Origin: Tetrapyrgos nigripes
Lineage: Eukaryota; Basidiomycota; Agaricomycetes; Agaricales; Campanellaceae
Direction: 5' to 3'
Length of the DNA: 64,000 nt
Assembly (NCBI GenBank): GCA_013368315.1
Contig: JAACJM010000356.1
Coordinates: forward strand, 1 to 64,000
The notes under the pieces were generated by a model. That model saw nothing but the letters and a program-made list of their open reading frames with translations. It was not told the origin of the DNA and made no database searches. Below, piece by piece: positions 59,104 through 64,000 of this stretch (its first letter is position 1; every line of letters starts with the position of its first letter). The translations under genes and the position numbers were made by a program.

Positions 59104-59500
59104 ATTACGAGGCCCTTTAGGCCGAGTTAACTTATGTCGACCCCCCAATTGAATACCAAAGGTTCTCACAGGTTCTAACTTTTACACGCCACCTCAGCAC
59201 TCTGAAGTGCCCGAACACTGCCATTTCAACTGACACTTGATACAATGTGAGTCCATCATAAGTCCTTTCCCTCCGCTGTCGACGACTACCGGCCCAACCA
59301 CAATGAGCTTCAGATGTGTTTTCCTTCCCTCAGTAGCCGTCGAAAGTCACCAAGAGCCGCTCTCTGAATCACTATGGCTTCCTCCACCCAATCCAGGGTC
59401 ATTTATAATTGAAGGTGTTGTTACAATGAGATATTGGGCTCTATCTGATTTTTTACTGCATATGAAACCATTTTATTTATTCAATAATGGGCCTCGTAAT
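59104..59500. mobile_element. Possible MITE in X2 (397 bp)
   Basis: Starts ATTACGAGGCCC and ends in its exact inverse GGGCCTCGTAAT; the interval is missing from X1 (near 13000). About 44 bp beyond the right end are also absent from X1, so the boundaries and target duplication are not settled. No coding sequence. Confidence 0.5.
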
Positions 59501-59725
59501 TTGTCATGCAAAGCAGTGGCACCTTTCCCCAGTGATGATGTGATGTGGTAAAGCATCTGTGAAACGTTGACACTGGATGATGAATGCGGAATGGCCCGTT
59601 TATGCTGGAATTGGACTCAGCCTCTTTTTCTCTCTCCGACATCGTGACGACGGCTACCGTGACTCCCCAGAGGATGAGTGTCATGACTACTGGTTACCTG
59701 TTACTCGTAATCTTTTGTTTATCTT

Positions 59726-60159
59726 TGTCATGAGTCATATCTACAGGTACCCCTATCTCTCATTTTTCCATGCTTTCCCCTACATTCATTGTGACTCATA
59801 TTGACTTGTCTACCTTATAACACATGTACTTGAGTCTTACTGACTCATTTACTTACTCTGACTTGTTCTGACTCATATTGACTCATAGTTACAGTATATA
59901 TACAGTAGCTATATCTGCATGTAACCCAGTCCTGATATTTTCAAACCCTAGTCTGCAATGCCACTGGTATTTCTCAGAACAAGTGCTTTATCTCTGCACT
60001 TATCCATTCTGCTTCTATTTTGGCTTTACCTTTCCCGCAATATCAAGATATTCGCGACTGCCCAGCGGTTCCACACCTCAAGACTGTTCCGGACGACATA
60101 ACCTTATTCCCCTATTGGCATTCTTGACTTCGAGGTCCTTGCGGATACGGTCCCTGACA
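59726..60159. repeat. Solo LTR in X2 (434 bp)
   Basis: TGTCATGAG...CCCTGACA with TGTCA/TGACA termini, flanked by ATCTT at 59721-59725 and 60160-60164. X1 has a single ATCTT at the equivalent place near 13190. It includes repeated TTGACTCAT/TTCTGACTCAT words near 59800-59890. The termini resemble the solo LTR at 33415-33934, but the interior does not. Confidence 0.9.
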
Positions 60160-60421
60160 ATCTTTCATCATGCTGGATCGTAGACCGGCTCTATTTCATG
60201 TAATGTAGTAGCTAACAATCTGAATATAATACGTTTCTGTTCTAGAACCATGAACTTGTAAAAGTCTAGGCCATCTGAGGAAAACAGTGCGTGAAGAAGA
60301 GCGTATCATGTATTTCTAAATAAACAGTAAATGACTGATATAATAAGTAATATCGTTGCATACATAAATAATGAATTACAGCCTCCCCTCGATTATCTCT
60401 CAGTATCCATAAATTCCCAGA

Positions 60422-61867
60422 TCAAACCATAGCAGAATTGCCTCCACTGACTTCCTGCGACTCTTTATCTCCATCCAGGGTACCATTAACGGGTGTCAAT
60501 GAAATAGATTGAGACGATGGTGCAGGAGCTGCAAATTCCAGAGGAGCAGAAAGACTGATCGCTGAGAGAAGGGAGTCTTGCTGAGCTCTATACACATGGG
60601 AAAGAAGTATGATTGCGGTGGGGTAGATGACTTCTATGTGGGGTGTAATGACGTCCATGAATAGTCCTACGGAGTCAGTGTACTTTTCACTGACAAAACC
60701 GGCGGGGAGGGTTAAGATCTTTAAAAAGGAAAGAAAAGGGAAAGAAAGAGTGTAAGTCTTTCTCAAAGCACTGCAACAATTAACAGGTTACTCACCCAGG
60801 GAATGCAGTACAAGACTCCAGATTCAATTAGAAGGACAAGTAACTGCTCAACTTGGCTTTTCCTGCTAAGATTACCAAGATGAACTTTGATGGATTGTCT
60901 ATACTGCCTATAGAATAAGAAGTCAAAACAAGAACAAAACTTATAATTTACAAGTGGCCAAGGCAATAAATATTCTCCACTTACCAAGTCTTGTACACAA
61001 TCAGAAGAATAGCCGTGAGGTTTGTAAAGATGAGTGAAGCTGGAAAAATCTCTTGAGTTGGACTGTATGAATCCTATAGTCCATTATACATCAGACTTCC
61101 TTCATTTCATAGAACAAACCCCTGTATATACATACATCTTCAATAAGAAGAGCTCGGATAGCCACAAAAGCATCAAAAATACTGCAACCTGACCAACAGA
61201 AAAAATTAACATTAATGCAGAAATAATACTCAGAAAATTATGTCCACTGACCAAGCGACTGCACAATACAGAAAATAAGGATCCTTTGAGGAAGAATTTC
61301 TCCTTTAAAGAGAATCCATGTCCTCCAAACTACAATGGAATCTCCTAAAAAATACTATAAGGCTCAGTAATCAGTACCCAGTTTCACAACTTACTCAGTC
61401 AGGAGAAAAGAACTGACGCTAATTCGTGACACCACAACCACTAGTACCTGAGCACGAATCATTGCTTCCGTTGGATCATACGCTGGATTCGCTAATTCTT
61501 GGATTTGAACGATATCGAAAACCCGATTCGACACGACGGTGATAGCTGAGTTGAAACACATGATAGCACATGCAGCCACTAGGAAAGAGCGCATCGGTGA
61601 CTTTCGCAGCCCCTGTCGGCTTCAGCCAAGATCAAATGTGCTTGCATTGAAAGAGTTTAAGAGAGACTTACTACAGCAGCAAGATTGTGGAAGCCGTGAG
61701 TAGAATCTCGATGCCTGGACATTGATGTTATGATTAATGTGTACTTATAAATTTGAAGGATATCTACCAAAGAGCGATGCCTCGACTGCAATTTTCGTGA
61801 ACCAGCCTTGCAAAATAGCCATATCCGAATCTATGAGAAAGGACGAGTTGGAGGCCTGAAATTGCAT
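60422..61867 (-). CDS. Predicted seven-transmembrane protein, copy B
   Basis: Near-identical partner of copy A with the same exon layout, start (MQFQASNSS) and tail (QEVSGGNSAMV). Substitutions include FDIVQIQELANPAYDP, LTNLTAILLIVYKTW-type changes in segment 5, and a changed end of exon 1 (the sequence reads IAVEASLF as in A). Seven hydrophobic segments are retained and I found no stop within exons. Function unknown; expected in a membrane. Confidence 0.75.
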
Positions 61868-62610
61868 TGTTGTTATTTGCTTATGATCAAGCAGTATGAA
61901 GGGGGATGGCCGACGTCTGTGAGGGGAAGGAGTGGGGGGAGAATAATGGATGTTGGGCAGAATGAACTTGCGCTAGGAGTGATGCTCAAGTACGTTTCCT
62001 AAATATCTCTGGGTTGACCTTATGACCGTCTCACATACATAATCCCACCATCATTGCAGCAACATCATGATGGACTTCGTTGGACAGTCCCACTAACTGA
62101 GACTGACTATAATTAGGCTATCAATACAGCTCAAGAGTCAAAGACGCAAAGCTAGCGCTCCTTTGCTTTAGAAAAGATCTCAAATACTTGAGGTACTATG
62201 AGGACTCGATTTTATTTGTGCTTTCAGAAAAATCGAGAATTCATGATTCAGTTTTGAAGCTTGAAGTCTGTGAGCCAGGCGTCCGGCCAGTTACTTAAGT
62301 TAAAATAGAAAAGAAAATTCTATGCTTGAAAGTGCCTTGATCAAACCTTTCTCCTGAGGATCAGATCCTCAAGAGGTTGATGTGATGCTCAGCAGAAACC
62401 ATTGTGATAAAGATAAGAGAGTCACTCCAGTGCCGAGGTGAAAACGGCACAATCTCTGGGCCATCAAATGCAGTTAATTGGTTTTCATTAATATGGTACC
62501 TGACGATGATAGTTGCGTACGTCCCGACTAGAAAACGGATTAGAGGCTACTCAATCTTCGTCACCTGCAGTTGCGGGACGTTTAGTGAGAGTAAATTTAG
62601 AAAAAAATAT

Positions 62611-62718
62611 CTAAACATCAAAGAGTGGCTTCTCGACTGCAATTTCCATCAGCCAAACATGCAAAACATGGATATCGGAATTTATAAGAAAAGACAAGTC
62701 GGACGCCCGGGATTGCAT
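62611..62718 (-). pseudogene. Relic of 7TM exon 1 in X2
   Basis: Counterpart of 17182-17289, with the same missing gene body. In this copy there is no 1.54 kb element next to it, so the loss of the body predates the duplication. Confidence 0.55.
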
Positions 62719-63738
62719 CGTTGGAAATTGCTTGTGATTTCAGTGCAATCTGTAGGACACGGACTAATTGGACTACGTAGTGGTGGTTAGAACAGAATGA
62801 ACGCTTGTTGAGTAAAAATATCTCCAAGTGAGTCTCATGATCAGACCGTCTCACGAAGATAAGACCACCATCATTGCGCCATGATGAATTTTGTTGCAGG
62901 GTCCCCCTAACGGCGTCTGACTATAGTCAAAGTACCGAAGGCGGGAGGCTAGTGGTACAGTGCTTCATCTTCTATGCAGGCATTTCTTGAGCGGTGATCA
63001 CTCCAAAATTTTAGACTTCTGAAAAGATATAGACTTCAGATTTCTTCCTTGAAGCTAGAGCTGAAGGCTGGGCTTGGGGACCAGGAAGATGTGAGCGAAG
63101 TATCGGTTACTTATTAAGAAAACCGTATGCTTTTAAAGGCCTAGTGTGTATGCCTCATGACTCTGCCGAAATACAAAGTTTATCCGAATAGAATACCACT
63201 ATCAGATCCCAAAGAGCTTGATTTGATGAACCAAAAAAGATTTCAGCACTGAAAAGAAAACGGCTAAACAAATATCTCGTCCATCAGGGGCAGTTCTTGA
63301 TATGATAAGTGCCTGAATGATCAGCCACAATCCCACCTAGTTAAAACGGTATGCAGACTGGTCACCGATCAAGCTCCGCGCTCCTTGAGCTCCGTCGTGT
63401 TCATCATCCGTTGACAGATAAGTTATACCGGGAAGCAGTCTAAAGCAGTAGCTTATGGGTATGCACCTGGACTTATCGGCCTGGTTGCAACTTGCGTGGT
63501 CGACAATACTTGGCCTGGAAAATTTTACTGCAGACGCCTCTTTTCAACCAGCCACTCAATGTATGGGTTCACCTCGCTTACTAGCCCTTACTCTTACTGC
63601 AATCCCTGACTCTCTTAAACGGGACGCGATGGGAGGAATCCAAGGATTCTAACGTCAAGATTGTTTTGAATGGGACTTGCAGTGGTATACCAAAGCGCTA
63701 GTTGAGCGCTAGGCTACGGTATGAGTATCGTGCTTGCA

Positions 63739-64000
63739 TCTGATGAAGGGGGTGTGGACCAGCGCTGAGGCGTGGCCCGTACGAGGCCGGACTGCGCTGA
63801 CACGGAAGATATAAACCTAAATAGAAAACTCCTCGAACTCAGGTAAGTCCGAGAAATTGTCTAGAGGTTGACGGTGGCACTTTCTAGGCAGTAACAACCA
63901 AGAAATATCTGAAACAGCAATGAGATAGTGTAATACTATTTCTGGTATTGCAGGAAGACGCATCAGATGCAGCTAGCCCCTAGACGCGTAGGAAGCTTGG
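63739..64000. other. Sequence beyond X2; possible start of another mobile element
   Basis: Similarity to X1 stops at GCTTGCAT. The next bases, TGATGAAGGGGGTGTGG, followed by GC-rich sequence and an ATATAAACC motif near 63811, would suit an LTR start. The window ends before this can be tested. Confidence 0.3.

Larger units (their letters stand above)
56042..63738. repeat. Segment X, copy 2 (X2)
   Basis: Counterpart of X1. It provides empty sites for the copia LTR, the 1.18 kb element, the solo LTR, the hAT and the 1.54 kb element of X1. Its own additions are about 56238-56599, 59104-59500 and 59726-60159. It carries 7TM copy B. Confidence 0.9.

Overview
The window looks like a transposon-rich, gene-poor block of a filamentous basidiomycete genome, most likely an Agaricomycete. 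The evidence is short GT-AG introns of about 47-61 bp, a Plavaka-type transposase with a DUF6532-like partner gene, hAT, MULE, Tc1 and Ty1/copia elements, a Zn2Cys6 regulator, and a family of predicted seven-transmembrane (7TM) proteins. I saw no rRNA, tRNA or CRISPR.

Layout. 1-5012: a 5'-truncated, decayed copia element whose remaining gag region abuts the end of a TIR element. 5013-18330 (X1) and 56042-63738 (X2) are two copies of one segment of about 6.5 kb. 21238-28500 (Y1) and 45465-51000 (Y2) are two copies of a second segment of about 5.5 kb. A third, partial X copy (X3) lies at 30707-31185 plus 44656-45005. The order is therefore X1-Y1-X3-Y2-X2, which suggests duplication of an X+Y block. 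Each full X or Y copy carries one 7TM gene on the minus strand (four intact-looking copies), and Y carries a decayed SEC63 fragment. Comparing copies gives empty sites, so many insertions can be placed to the base: a 1.18 kb TIR element (5759-6939), a solo LTR (7790-8272), an apparently intact hAT element (9421-12954), a 1.54 kb TIR element (15485-17023), a 1.76 kb TIR element (25377-27140) and a solo LTR (59726-60159).

The centrepiece is a 13.47 kb element (31186-44655) that splits X3. It has CATCAGG termini and three genes: a five-exon coiled-coil gene, a Plavaka-type transposase, and a divergently transcribed DUF6532-like gene. Four later insertions sit inside it: two solo LTRs and a MULE in the transposase gene, and a Tc1 element in an intron of the DUF6532-like gene. 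Removing each insertion with one copy of its target-site duplication leaves an uninterrupted 990-codon transposase frame, so the element was probably intact when the insertions struck. The same CATCAG termini occur on the 1.18 kb and 1.54 kb elements and at the window's left edge, which points to one autonomous/non-autonomous family.

Likely host genes are few: the four 7TM genes and a Zn2Cys6 transcription factor (51795-53487). The rest is transposon, relic, or sequence in which I recognise nothing.
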